Source: Saccharina japonica (taxonomy: Eukaryota; Sar; Phaeophyceae; Laminariales; Laminariaceae). From it: DNA of 64,000 nt. The stretch covers positions 116,032 to 180,031 of the forward strand of contig MEHQ01004074.1 of assembly GCA_008828725.1 (NCBI GenBank). The letters are read 5' to 3'. The translations under genes and the position numbers were made by a program. Under the pieces are notes generated by a model. That model made no database searches. It was not told the DNA's origin and saw nothing but the letters and a program-made list of their open reading frames with translations. Position 1 is the stretch's first letter, and the number at the start of each line of letters is the position of its first letter. Positions 10,918-23,012 of the stretch are shown one piece after another.

Positions 10918-11159
10918 TTTTCGAAAAAGACCTGGGCGAAGGTTCTCACACGGGTTATTTAGCTCACTGAACGTCGTCGACGGGCTGGTGTTATCCGTCT
11001 ACAATAATAGTACAAGTAACAAGCCATGGGTGCTTGTATATAAGTAATAGCGTGAGTTCGCCATATTCGACGCGAGCCGAAGAGGGGGGGCGGGAATGCT
11101 CAATCATTCCCGCGATAAAAAAAATGGCAAGAATGTCTCCGTAGTGTGTAGTGGGGAGG

Positions 11160-11241
11160 GGGGGTGTACTTCATTTTCATGCATGACCGTATTCGTATGA
11201 CCATAGACCCTCGCATCCCTACAATGCCGGGGCGGGCGATA

Positions 11242-11275
<34 letters not shown>
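11160..11275 (-). repeat. R560 end fragment plus ~35 bp poly-G tract
   Basis: GTGTACTTCATTTTCATGCA through CCCTACAATGCCGGGGCGGG is the R560 3' end in reverse, bordered by G-runs on both sides. The run at about 11241-11275 is an almost pure poly-G of ~35. In the noisy copy (near 20225) it is far shorter, so its true length is uncertain. Confidence 0.75.
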
Positions 11276-11523
11276 CTGCTATGTGACCCCGGGTTTGAGC
11301 TACTACTGGGAGGGATCGGGAAAGTAGGGCCAGGGTAATGAATGTGGTGGAGAAGAGAAACAAAAAAAAAGTAGGACATTAATATTAAGAGTGCAAGCCG
11401 GCACCAGGTGATGTACACGTAAACTACACCGGCCGGTAATATTGTAATCCGCGTTTGGACTCTTAACCTGGAGATCAAAACGGTGATTGTATTTCCTACC
11501 AGATTGTTACCTGGTGCCAGATA

Positions 11524-11664
11524 TGTATGTATACGTATGTATAATACGAGTACTCGTAGCGACTTCTAAGTTTCGTTCGATCGCTCGAAGCCTCAATGTA
11601 TACGTATGTATAATACGAGTACTCGTAGCGACTTCTAAGTTTCGTTCGATCGCTCGAAGCCTCA
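11524..11664 (+). repeat. 70 bp tandem duplication
   Basis: Two near-identical units with ATACGAGTACTCGTAGCGAC and TTCGTTCGATCGCTCGAAGC. The second copy of the 8.7 kb segment shows one unit near 20520-20575, which is either a collapse or a read error. Confidence 0.85.
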
Positions 11665-11724
11665 TTTTCCCCCCCTCCTCCCCCCCCCCCCTTCCCCTCC
11701 TTCGTCACTATCACTACCGCCCGC

Positions 11725-11985
11725 GGCTTCCCCGGCATTGTAGGGATGCGAGGGTCTATGGTCATACGACTACGGCCATGCACGATAATGAGTACCGGAA
11801 GGGGATGATAATAGAAAAAAATAACTATTGCAATATATGGAAACAACGAAACGAGCTCCCAACTGTTGAAGGTGTCTCTATTTGGAGTAGGACCGGTGCT
11901 CCGTCTGGAACGGGATGCGTGGTCAAAGGTCAAATTACTAACCCGAGCAAAAAATGAACACGAGTACCCCCGCCCGCCGCCCCCC
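11725..11985 (+). repeat. R560 end fragment followed by repeat B
   Basis: 11735-11795 is the R560 3' end (CCCCGGCATTGTAGGGATGC...). 11800-11970 is repeat B: GGAAACAACGAAACGAGCTC, AACTGTTGAAGGTGTCTC, CCGTCTGGAACGGGATGCG and a GAGTACCCCCG end. Repeat B recurs in reverse at 26465-26600, and its end alone at 13625-13690. Confidence 0.7.
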
Positions 11986-11989
11986 TCCG

Positions 11990-12555
11990 TCATATAAATA
12001 TCATGATATATTTACTTAGGTTGGGTTGGCGTGGTTGGCAACGACGCTGGTAAACACGCCACCGCTTGGGTGAGCTAGACAAACCAGGCGTGCTCGTTTT
12101 TTTTTTGTTATTTTTTTTGGCGGTTCACGATATGCTGGCGGTCGAGCTAGATCATTTGTGTGCGGAGTGGAGAACTATAGTGTTCCGGCACAAGGTAATG
12201 GTCTGTCTCACGTAAGTCGTTAATATAGGTAAGGCGCGCGAGCGAGTTACGATAGTAAAACCCATTGCTGTCCCGGAGTGGCACACCAAAATTAAATTAA
12301 CTATGAACTGTGTCCACTATGCAAGTCCTCCTCAGACGCGGTTCTTGCAGGAAATGCAGCTCACCTCCATGCGGACTCGCCCCATACTCACGGCGTTTCG
12401 GCGCTTGGTGCAGCCAATGTCTCCTTGGTTCGGTGAAAACCCAACCGCGCAGATCCCGGACTGTTCCCGGCATTGTTTAGGGGATGCGAGGGCTGATGGT
12501 CATATGACACGAGCCGTGCCAAGCAACATGAGTACAGACCCCCCCCCTCCCCCCC
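11990..12555 (+). repeat. Indel-rich R560 unit
   Basis: Follows R560 from TAGGTTGGGTTGGCG to the C-rich end but with many one-base gains and losses (for example GCTGGTAAACACGCC and GGTGAAAACCCAACCGCGCA), unlike the clean unit that follows. Some of the same irregularities appear in the second segment copy near 20950-21480. Confidence 0.75.
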
Positions 12556-13090
12556 TATTAAATATATGATATATGATATAGGTTGGGTTGGCGTCGGTTG
12601 GCAACGACGCTGTAAAACACGCCACTCGCTGCGTGAGCTAGACAACCAGGGTGCCGTTTTTTTTTGTTATTTTTTTTGGCGGTCACCAAAGCTGGCGGTC
12701 GAGTGGATCATTTGTGCGGGGTGGAGAACCTTTGCTCCGCACAAGGGGAATGGTCGTATCCGTCGTATCACGTAGTGTTAATATGGTAAGGCATCCGCGA
12801 GGCAGTTACATAGTAAAACCCATTGCTGTCTCCGGAAGTGGCCACACCATACATTAAATTAGCTCAGTGAAACTGTCGTCCATATGCAAGTCCGCCTCAG
12901 AGGCGGTTCTTAGCCGGATGCAGCTCACCCTCCACGCGACTCGCCCAATACCTCACGGCGCTTCGCGCTTGGTGCAAGCCATGTCTGCCTGGTTGGTGAA
13001 AACCCAACGTTCTCCGTCCCGGCATTGTAGGGATGCGAGGGTCTATGGTCATATGACTACGGCCGTGCACGACATGAGTACCCCCCCCCC
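12556..13090 (+). repeat. R560 unit (clean)
   Basis: ATTAAATATATGATATATGA then GGTTGGGTTGGCGTCGGTTG, ending CATGAGTACCCCC with a C-run at 13081. Very close to the units at 1637 and 2195. Confidence 0.85.
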
Positions 13091-13094
13091 CCAC

Positions 13095-13690
13095 CCCCCG
13101 TTTGTTTCCTGTTGGTGGTCACCAAGGCTGGTAGCATTATTAAATCATTTGTGCGGGGTTGAGAATCTTAACTCCGCGCAAGGTGAATGATCGTATCACG
13201 TAGTGTGTATATGGTAGGGCACCCACGAGGCAGATACATAGTAATGTCCATTGCTGTCTCTGGAAGTGGCCAAACAAGAAATTCAATACATTCATTGGAG
13301 GCTGTCGTCCATGTATGCAAGTCCGCCTCACAAGCGGTTCGTAGTAGGATGCAGCTCACTCTTCATGCGACTCACCCAGCGCCTCGCGTTTCGTTTCGCG
13401 CTTGGTGCAAGCAAGGTCTGCCTGGTTGGTAAAAACCCAACGTGCTCCGTCCCGGCATTGTAGGGATACGAGGGTCTATTGTCATACGACTACGGCCATG
13501 CACGACATGAGTATACCCTGGTCGGTGAAAACCCGTCATGCTCCGTCCCGGCATTGTAGGGATGCGAGGGTCTATGGTCATACGAATACGGCCATGCATG
13601 AAAATGAAGTACACCCCCCGCCCCTCATTCTCGAGGGACGCGTGGTCAATGGTCATAATGACTAAGCCAAGCAACAAAGGAGTACGCCCC
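13095..13690 (+). repeat. Diverged R560 unit with duplicated 3' end, then repeat B end
   Basis: Lacks the TATA/GGTTGGG head and starts near TTGGTGGTCACCAAGGCTGG. The 3' module (CCGGCATTGTAGGGAT...CATG...) occurs twice, near 13453 and 13548. 13625-13690 (GGACGCGTGGTCAATGGTCA...GGAGTACGCCCCC) is the repeat B end. The following C-rich tract leads into the ParB-like gene. Confidence 0.75.
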
Positions 13691-13725
13691 CCTCCCCCTC
13701 CCCCCTTCCCTCTACCTGCCCCCCT

Positions 13726-14046
13726 CTACCCGCCTCCCACCTTCAAGACATAAAGGCGGCGGTTGTTGAGCGAGAAGAACCACGGCTGTCCGTCGGTAGG
13801 GTCCGTCGGTCCGAAGAGAACCGTTATGGCAGGAAGATCCGACGGCCGAATCTTGCCCTCTCGGATCTCGCCCAAGGTTTGCTCGATGGTTCGCCCGCAC
13901 CCGGAGAATACGGGCCTTATCTTGCTGTGGGCGTATCTGACGCGCCGGGGGTCGACGTCTATGGTTGAAAATCCGCCGGACCCTGTACCGCCGCCGCCGC
14001 CACTGCCGCCGCTGCGGCCCGAGCTTCCTTTCTTCCCCTTGCCCAT
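13726..14046 (-). CDS. ParB/sulfiredoxin-like domain protein, N-terminal exon
   Basis: 106 codons from an ATG at 14046 to a TAG at 13726. Residues 1-30 are a Lys/Gly/Ser-rich, low-complexity leader. From about residue 33 the sequence is globular: a VRYAHSKIRPVFSGCG start, TIEQTLGEIREGKIRPSDLP, ITVLFG, and a FFSLNNRRLYVLK end. This order (strand, charged helix, G(K/R)-x3-DLP, aspartate-glycine turn, then L-[DN]-N-R-R-L) is that of ParB/sulfiredoxin-fold domains. The NNRR motif corresponds to the functional loop of the ParB-like branch, whose members bind or hydrolyse nucleotides or act as nucleases; which applies here is unknown. The frame ends just after VLK at AAG|GTGGGA, a plausible splice donor, so the terminal VGGG may be intron and the C-terminal exon may lie elsewhere. 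The frame also stays open upstream of the ATG, to a CACCAG-like acceptor. Proline-rich/C-rich repeats follow downstream. A frame-broken copy is at 22649-22984. Confidence 0.6.
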   Translation of the reverse strand: MGKGKKGSSGRSGGSGGGGGTGSGGFSTIDVDPRRVRYAHSKIRPVFSGCGRTIEQTLGEIREGKIRPSDLPAITVLFGPTDPTDGQPWFFSLNNRRLYVLKVGGG

Positions 14047-14073
14047 ATGGCCTCTCTTTGCAACTGGTGGTGG

Positions 14074-14097
14074 NNNNNNNNNNNNNNNNNNNNNNNN
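14074..14097. other. Assembly gap, 24 N
   Basis: A run of 24 N separates the two versions of the 8.7 kb segment exactly where copy 1 ends and copy 2 starts. A short fixed-size gap between overlapping sequence is usual for unresolved overlaps in gap-filling software. Confidence 0.95.
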
Positions 14098-17039
14098 GCG
14101 GCGGGTCTTTTCTTCGCGCTATCGGCTGCGGGGGCACGCAGTGGCGACCGCTGGTTGTAACGCCACAGCGCAAGTTGTGGTCCCGGCAATGCCCGTGGGC
14201 GTGCTCTGCGACTTCAACAGTCTCCAAATTCTGGCAAATAACTCTAGGGGAGGCGTCCGACTTTGACACCGCCTCGCAACTACTCGTTGGAAAAATCTTC
14301 GTACGACTGTTTTTTCATCCAATGAACTTTGATGCTTCAGTTTTTACCCGTCGCATGAACGAACAACCACAGGCACGCACCACGCACTAGACAACAATTG
14401 ACCACACCGACCATTGGAACGAGGCAAACCATCAAGCGTCTTGCCAGCAGTAATTTTGATCCATGTTGCATGCATCTGGCTCTTCTTCTGGGCTGTGTAC
14501 AGCAGTTAGCAGTTGTTGCGACACGCTTGATAATTTACAGCCCGCAATTCATGTAAATTGTGATTTTGTTCCAATATTTTGGGAATCTAACGCTAGAGTA
14601 CACTACATAGATTTCTACGAGTACGTATGCTACCAGCATGCAACTTCGAAGTATCATTATCTACTCGACCTCTTTCTATTTTCCAACGATAGGCCGATCT
14701 ACATTACATACGAACACGAGTATTTGGTACAGTGCCTACTGCTGTACTTTACGGGTAACATGTCTTTACAGTCAGTTCTAGGCTACAAACTGCGAACGCA
14801 GCCAAGGCGCCGTTTGTCGAACAGGCACAGCACCAGCACGTATTACAGCGAAGAAGCTGCACAGGGACCCCGCAGTTGTGCGCGGCGTAAGACTACGAGT
14901 AGCAGGGGGATCCAAGCAAGCTTAGTTGTGACAGCTTTTACGAAGCCACTGAATTGTCTGTGTTCTGTCCCTCAGGTGTATGGTGTTGTTATTGTTTGTG
15001 TATGCCATTCCAGGCAAAACTCAGCGTTCCTTTTGCCGGCCTCTCCCGCGTTTTCAGGATATATTTTGCTGCGGTTTTGTTTGCGCTTTGTGCCGCCTTT
15101 CTCCAGTCTGTTTTCGACCCTGGTCGCCATGTGCTGCTCGATCTCGCCAGCCGCCCAGTGGATGCCTTGGGGAGCCGCTTGCTGGCCAAATCGGTCTGTA
15201 CGCAGCAGTGTCAGCTGTATAGGCCCTTTTACCGGTTTTGGACATGCCGTTTGGGTTGCGTGGATTACACACGAAGTACTTTATCAGGCGCATTTTTACT
15301 TACAAATAAAGTTTATAAATTAGCCTACGACGAAAAGAACTGAGCGCAGATTCGCTGATTTCGCTTTTTTTCAGGTCAATTACAAAATGGCGTCAAGATT
15401 CACGAGTTGTTCTTCGCAGTCTAAGTGTGAATTCTACTCGACATAACAATTCCCATTCACACAAATAAATACAGTTAGTAGTGGGCTGTCTGCTTTATTT
15501 CATAAATTCGTTGCCAGAAAAATGAGCCTCAGATTGCGCACGAAACAATAGAAACACGTTGGTTTAGAAATACAGCTCACCACTGTGGGACTCGCTTTAA
15601 CCCTTACGACTGGTCCCCCGTTTTTGGGGGACAAACTACTTGGGTATTAGTGTGGGATAAGTTTTTCAGTCTGAACTGGCGTTAATCCAACACAAAAATA
15701 GTTAGCATCTACTTCAGGAAACAAAATAAGTCGTTGAGCCTGTGACACCAAACTGAATTTATTACACCTGGAGCCCACTTTTACCTCAGATACGATTAAT
15801 ATCTCGCGACATTTGTTTCTGAAATGGAATTGGCCGTCGCTCCTACTTTTTCCTGTATAAACGATACAGCGCAGTCTATTGCCACGCGTTTGCTCCAAAA
15901 AGGGAACTATGAAGCATGTGCATCTATTTCAACTTGCGACACCCCCGCGGATTTGAAGTGACCAACATCCGAAGGGGGGAAACCTTGTTACTACAGGATA
16001 ATATGATATCTGCATGCTTGAGGCAACTATCGCCGATCAAAGCCTTTGGACCCGTTGTCGGTGTTACAGACGACACTCCTTGCCGTTTACGCGACGCAGG
16101 CCGCATGGACGTTCTTGCCCTGCGTTCATCCGCGGGACGGACCGCCGCTGCGAACTTCGTGAAGTCGGCCTCAGACAGGGGGACATCTTCAGACCGAAGG
16201 TTTGCAGCGACAGTTCACCTCATGTGCGTCGATGTCGAACCGCGGATAAGGACTGCTGCCTTTGCTGTAGCTGGGAGCCGCGCCAAAGTATCACTGTTTT
16301 TTGTATTGACGTTAATGTTTGCTCGATAGAGTGTGTCTCCAGCAGCGTTTGTATTAAGCGGATCGGGTTGATGCAGGCAACACGTGCTGCTTGTTGCTGC
16401 TGGGGTTGTTGCACAGCACGAGGGACCCAGTCAATCTGGATTGAACAGAACTTTGTGGGTAGTGGGCACGGTTTAGGTCTGTCTCGTGGCCCAAAAGGCA
16501 GCTGTCCATCGAATCCAAGTGGGAAAAACAACGAGAAACCAACAAACTAGACGTGTAAAAATAGCAGCGCCACGCCGTATTACTCAGGCCATCCTATTTG
16601 TTAGCGGAAGACAACACATGCGGCCGCGCTCAGCTGTCAAATCCACGGGCCGACCCATGAAAAAAATCGGACGCGGTCCATAATAGAGGCGCTTGTCCTC
16701 ATGGGCCTCGCTGCCATTGTCGATGGCCGGGCCGGGCGCGATACTTTTTGCCAACATGAATTGGAGCCGGGCCGCGCTTGGTGTGAAATTTGATGGCTGG
16801 GCCGGGCCGCGCCCATCCTCTGTGATAAATTGATGGGCGCGGCCGGGCACTGCCGTCCTCTTGAAAAATGACTGGACGGCCTGGGCGGGCTCGGCCGCGG
16901 CCTCACAAAATTAAATTTTTGATGGGCCGTGCCGGGCCGCCGTCCGGGCCGGGGCCCATCATATCAAGATTGATGGCCGGCCGGCCAACTCCCGGCCGGC
17001 CCCATGCAGCGTCGCGCCCATGACACACCCTGCATTGTT

Positions 17040-18085
17040 TTTCAAGCATGTTCACGACGTCGGAGCAGATCACGAATCTATCTATAGATCATCATAGTAA
17101 GTACTCTCTACTGTAGACCTCATCATAGCCTGCAGTTATGGGAGATGGCTGTGCAAGGGTCCGACATACGGACTGATGCCAACCCAGGAAAAATTGCCCT
17201 TAGAATCGCAGCAGTCTCACTGCGCTCCCACCCCGGCATCATGAGCTATAGATCAAATCAGATCATACAGATCAGAAATCTTATCTGCCCTGAAAGATCT
17301 TAGGTCGTCAAAGGGGAATAATTTATCTTGCCCAATATGTGAAACCACTCGCGATTAAAAGTTTATTTTTCGGACGTAGCGGGAGGACGCGCCGGACAGA
17401 AAAATACTTTCCAAATATGTAGAGACCTAGGTCGACCTGTTCGGTCATTCACCAAGAACGTTTTTGGGGGAAACCCACTTGATTTAGTGTGGGACCGGTT
17501 TTTTTCCAGCAATGAAAGGGTATATAGACACTAATACCGCAAAAACAATATATCACAACAATTATTATACACTTTCCACCCAACAAGTGGATGCAGTTCT
17601 AAAGAGGGTTTAAAACCACCGTTACACACCTAGGGACAGATCATCTAACAGATAGGATCATCTACAGATAGGTCCATCTCAGAGTAGATTCAATGATCTA
17701 GCATAGATCATCTAGTCATCACCTGCCTTGGCCGTTGTGAGAGCTTAGTGCGGGATCGTATATATATAGTAACATACCCAACCAGGGAAAATGTGCTAGC
17801 ATCATCGCGATTAATACGGGTCCCCACTCGCCAACATGAGCTAGATCATACAGATCATACCGATTCAATCAGACGATAATTGCTTGACCAATCTAAGATA
17901 ACGACATATTCGCAAGCGGCGAGAATAGTATGCCGTTGAAATACGTCATAAATCTTATAATGAGTGATGCTGATATGTATTAGTGGGGATGAAAATCGGG
18001 AATAGATCTGCCCCTTGAAATATCTAGATCATGAGGTGGGAATGATCTATAATGATCTGTCGTCGAGGGTGTAATCACTTAATGT
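17040..18085 (+). repeat. GATC-rich repeats in copy 2
   Basis: Noisy equivalents of 8153-8410 and 8697-9145. GATC motifs and the AACCCAGGAAAAATTGCCC-type core are recognisable despite indels. Confidence 0.75.
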
Positions 18086-20944
18086 ACAGGAATAGTAGGG
18101 GATGGGGAACGGGCCGTACTTTGGCAACACCGCAGGTTGCAAAAAAAACGCTGAACAAAACGGGAGTGTAATGGAGACACGCGCGAGCGAGTTCCGCCAC
18201 ACACCTGTAACGACGCCTAACCCTCACCCGCAACCCGTCGGATAGCTGCATAGGGATAATATGTATGTTCAAGTCCCTGTTTGCACGTGTAATGGTCCTC
18301 GATTATTGAGATCCATGCTGAAACGGGAGAATGCCCTCTGCAGGTTTATCTGAGGCCATTGCTTGGAGGTGCTTGGGGGTAGGGTTATTGGGGTAGAGGT
18401 AGTGTATAGGGCCATGGCTGGTTATTGCAGCATATCGAGGCCCTCTTTGGTGGGTCAGGGGTGATTGCTGGGGAAAGCGTAGGAACTCATGCCCTGTACA
18501 GCTATACTGGGGTCGACGCATGAATACCTTCAGGTAGAGGATGCACCTGCATGCAGATCATGTATCTGAAGGTTGGAAAATGAGGAGCTCTATATAATAG
18601 TAAGTTCAATAAGCGCGTGATGTTTGTGGAACAAAAAGTGCTATATATAATACTATACGAACCCCCGGATTTCAGATGACCACATCCCAATGAAGGAACC
18701 TTGTATTACATACCCGTAGAGCAATACCATGCCCTAACCACTGTATGTAGCGATACAACGGAAAAGTATTGCAACATTACAAAACAGGCCATTATTATAG
18801 GACGATTTTGGGTTAAGGAACCGATCACTATAGTAGGTCATTCCAGAAAACCGTTTCCAGCCATAATACGTGTATACCGTAATGCTCCCATTCGTCTAGC
18901 GGCGCGTCGATCATCATTAGCGGTTAGGGTGTAGGGTTAATGGGCTAGAGATAGCGGTGGGAGAGGGCTCAGTGGCTTGCAGCTTTCTGGGAGGCATGGT
19001 GGGGAGGGTAGGTAAGAGGGGGTAGAGTGTGTACGGTTGAGGGCGTAAAGTCGTTTAGGGTGCGTGGCCTCTCGGCTTTTAGCTACGCACCGCGGTATGG
19101 GTTTACCACACACAATTTTTGACCTGGGGGGGCATAAGTAGCGCTCCCGTAAGGAACGATCTTACGAACACATGCGAACAAGTACAAGAAAAGTCCGCAA
19201 CATCCCCACCAAAAAACAAACAAAAAACTCGGGGACCCAAACGCGCAAAAAATCAATTGCGCTGTACTCGTAAGTTGTTGACAACCTTATTGGACAACGT
19301 GGAATGAAGATGTGGTTCTCCTCATCCGACTAACCGAATCATGACGGGAAATATAACAACGTTTGTATTGTTAACGTGCAATCTAAATGATCCTTAATTT
19401 TGAGTTCAGAGTGGTACTACTACTGTTGTGGGCTTTTGCTGGCCCAGCTAAAATATTCTGAAACGCTTAAAAATGCGTTTTAGGACTGATCACTCCTTTT
19501 ATCGAGGAGGTGCTGCTGGCGATGAGAGTCGGCGTATGTATACATGTGGGTTTGTGTACAGTCGTGGGACGTGCAGCGACTAAATAAAAAAGTGTTTCAA
19601 GAAAGTGCGCGGGGTGAAAGGATGATAAGTTAGGCCACTCATGTACATGCACGCGCGGAAGTGTTTTTCTTCGACCTGGCGGCAGGTTTTTATTTTCGAA
19701 TGTCTGCGGTACAGTTCTTTCTCTGACGAATCTGGCGGTCAGTTTTTTGTTCTCGCTTTGCGACAGACTGGAAACCCTTCGGACTAATTCTCTAATAAGC
19801 AGAATAACAAAGTTGCCTCGACCCCAAGTACATCGCCCCCACATGAAAGCCCTCGATTATCAAAATAGCCGCAGGCAACAAGCTGCCTCGATTCCAAGCA
19901 ATACATAGCTTTTTCGAAAAAGACCTTGGGCGAAGGTTCTCACAACGGGTTATTACGCTCACTGAATGGCGTCCGTCGACGGCTGCGTTTATTCCGTCTA
20001 CAATAAGTATAAGAGTAACTAAGCGATGGGTGCTTGTATATAAGTAAAGCGTGAGTTCGCCATATTCGACGCGAGCGAAGAGGGGGGGCGGATGCTCAAA
20101 TCTTCCAGCGAAAAAAATGGCAAGATGTCTCCGTATGCTGCCTCAGTGGGGCGTGTTGGTAGTGAGCTGGTCAGTTTCATGCATGACCGTATTCGTATGA
20201 CCATAAAGACCCCTCGCATCCCTACAATGCCGTGGGGCGGGGGGGGGAGGCTGCCTATGACCCGGTTTTGAGCTACCTACTGGAGGGATCGGGACAAGTA
20301 GGGCCGGGTAATGAATGTGCGTGGCACAGAGAAAACAAAAAAAAGTGACAATTTAATATAAGCAGTGCAAGCGCACCAGGTGATGCTACACGGTAAAACT
20401 ACACGGGCGGTAAATATTGTAATCCGCCGTTTGGACTCTTAACCTGGAGATCAAAACGGTGATGTATTCCTACCGATTGATTGTACCTGGTTGGCCAGAT
20501 AGTTATGCTATACGTATGTATTACATACGAGTACTCGTAGCGACTTCTAAGTTTCGTTCGATTCGCTCCGAAGCTCATTTTCGCAACCCATCCTCCATCC
20601 CACCCCTCCCCTCCTTCGTGCACTATCAACTACCGTCCGCGGCCTTCCCCGGCATTGTAGGAATGCGAGGGGTCTTATGGTCATACGACTAACGGCCATG
20701 CACGATAATGAGTACCGGCAAGGGGATTGATAATAGAAAAAAATAACTTATGCAAATTATGGAAACAACGAAACCGAGCTCCTCAACTGTTGAAGGTGTC
20801 ATCTTATTTTGGCAGTTAGACGGTGGTCTCCGTCTGAACGGGATAGCGTGGTCAAAGCGCAAATTAGCTTAACCCGACAAAAAATGAAGCACGAGTACCC
20901 CCCCCCCCCCCCCTCCTCATATAAATCATCAATCTGATATAGTT

Positions 20945-22520
20945 TATTAGTGGGTTGGCGTCGGTTGGCAACGACGCTGTTAAAGCACGCCACCGCTTGG
21001 GTGAGCTAGACAAACCAGGGTGCGTTTTTTTTTGTTATTTGTTTTTTGGCGGCTCACATAGCTGGCGGTCGAGCTAGATCATTTTTGCGGAAGTGGAGAA
21101 CCTTAGTGTTCCGGCACAAGGGTAAATTGGTCTGCATCACGTAGTCGTTTAATATAGTAAGGCGTCGCGAGCAGTTACGATAGTAAAACCCATTGCTGTC
21201 CCGGAAGTGGCCACACCAAAATTAAATAACTTCATGAAGCGTCGTCCACTATGCAAGTCCTCCTCAGACGCGGTTCTTGCAGAGAATGCAGTCACCTCCA
21301 TGCGGACTCGCCCCAATAACCTCACGGCGTTTCGCCGCTTGGTGGCAGCCATGTCTCCTTGGTGGTGAAAACCAACGCGCATCCCTGAACTGTTCCCGGC
21401 ATTGTTAGGGAGTCGAGGGCTATGGTCATATGAACTACGAGCCGTGCCACAACATGAGCTACACACCCCCCCCCTCCCCGCCCTATAAATATAGAATATG
21501 TATAGGTTGGGTTGGCGTCGGTTGCAACGACGCTGTAAAACACGCCACTCGACTGGTGAGCCTAGACAACCAGGGTGCCGTGTTTTGTTTTTTTGGCTGT
21601 CACCGAAGCTGGCGTCGAGTGGATCATTTGGTGGCGGAGGGTGGATGAACTTTGCTCCGCACAGCGGACATGGCGTATCACGTTTAGTATTAATATGTAA
21701 GCCACGCGAGAGGCAGTACATAGTAAAAACCCAATTGCTGTTCATCCGGAAGTGGCCACACCATACCATTAAATAGACTTCAGTGAACTGTCGCCATATA
21801 GCAAGTCCCGACTCAGAGGCGGTTCTTAGCGCGATGCGCTCACCCTCCACGCGACTCGCGCCAATACCTCACGGCGCTTCGCGCTTGTGCAAGCGCATGT
21901 CTGCCGCGTGTGAAACCCAAGTTTTCTCCCGTCCCGCATTGTTAGGATGCGATGGCGTCTATGGTCATACTGACTACGGCGTGCACGACATGAGTTACAC
22001 CCCCCAGCCACCCCCCGCTTGTTTCCTGTCTTGTGTCACCAATGCTGGTAGCATTATTAAAATCATTCATGTGCGGTTGAGAATCCTAACTCCGCGAAGT
22101 GAATGATCGCTATCACGTAGTGTATATGGTAGGGCACTCCCACGCAGGCAGTGTACCATAGAATGTCCATTGCGTCTCTGGATAGTGGCCAAACAAAAGA
22201 TTCAATACATTCATATGAGGCTGCGTCACGTATGCAAGTTCCGCCTCACAAGCGGTCGTAGGTAGGTATGCAGCCAACTTCTTCATGCGACTACCAGCGC
22301 CTCGCGTTTCGTTTCGCGCTGGGCAAGCAAGGTCTGCCTGTGTTGTAAAAACCCAACGTGCTCCGTCCCGGCATTGTAGTGGATACGAGGTCTATTGTCA
22401 TACGACTACGGCCATGCAACAGACATGAGTATACCCTGGCGGTGAAAACCCGTCATGCCTCCGTCCCGGCATGATAGGGATCGCGAGGGTCTAGATCATA
22501 CGAATACAGGCCATGCATGA
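20945..22520 (+). repeat. R560 units in copy 2
   Basis: Noisy equivalents of 12000-13610. GGTTGGGTTGGCGTCGGTTG occurs near 21505, and the repeated CCGGCAT-GTAGG-ATGCG-type ends near 22365 and 22468. Confidence 0.75.
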
Positions 22521-22648
22521 AAATGAAGACACCCCCGCCCCTCATTTTCTCGAGGGGACGCTGTGTCAATGTCATAAATAAACTAAGCAAGGCAAAAAAG
22601 GAGTACGCCCCCTGCCCCCTCCCCCTCTTCCCTCTACGCTGCCCCCCT

Positions 22649-22984
22649 CTACCCGCCCCACACTTCAAGACATAAAGGCGGCGGTTGTTTGAGGCGAGAA
22701 GAACCACGGCTGTCCGCTTCGCGTAGGGTTCCGTCCGGTTCCGAAGTAGAACCGTTATGGCCAGGAAATCCGCGGCCGAACTCTTTGCCCTCTCGGATCT
22801 CGCTCCAACGTTTGCCTCGATGCGTTCGCCCGCACCCGAGAATTACGGGCCTTATCTGCTGTGGGCGTAATCTGACGCGCCGGGTCGATCGTCTATGTTG
22901 AAATATCCGCGGACCCTGGTATCCACGACCGCCGCCACTGCCGGCCGCTTGCGGCCCCGAGCTTCCTTCTTCCGCTTTGCCCAT
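22649..22984 (-). pseudogene. Frame-broken copy of the ParB-like ORF
   Basis: The ATGGGCAAAG start is at 22984 and the C-terminal AACCGCCGCCTTTATGTC near 22675, but small indels scatter the domain over all three frames. Only pieces such as SEIREGKEFGR are readable. The upstream side is complete here: a CACCAACAG acceptor-like site and a long C/A-rich tract before the ATG. Its broken state is best explained by sequencing error. Confidence 0.7.
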
Positions 22985-23012
22985 ATGGCCTCCTCTTTGC
23001 AACTGTTGGTGG

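Larger units (their letters stand above)
5351..14073. repeat. Copy 1 of an 8.7 kb duplicated segment (cleaner copy)
   Basis: Collinear with 14098-23012 from GCGGGTCTTTTCT... to the CCATATGGCCTC...GGTGGTGG end next to the N gap. This version keeps the ParB-like ORF intact and reads as the more accurate one, except for a noisy stretch at 11990-12555. Confidence 0.9.
14098..23012. repeat. Copy 2 of the 8.7 kb segment (likely raw-read artefact)
   Basis: Collinear with 5351-14073 over its whole length. The differences are overwhelmingly single-base insertions and deletions, often duplicated bases (CGACATTGAACG becomes CGACCATTGGAACG). It contains frame-broken versions of everything in copy 1: the right portion of the hAT-like element (14098 to about 17036), the GATC-rich repeats (about 17040-18080), tandem repeats (about 19660-19910), R560 units (about 20945-22520) and the ParB-like gene. 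Do not annotate genes here independently. Confidence 0.9.

Noticed and set aside
14098..23012. A genuine ancient tandem duplication with pseudogenised genes
   Set aside because: The difference spectrum (single-base indels, few substitutions) and the abutting N gap fit uncorrected reads better; kept as an artefact finding.
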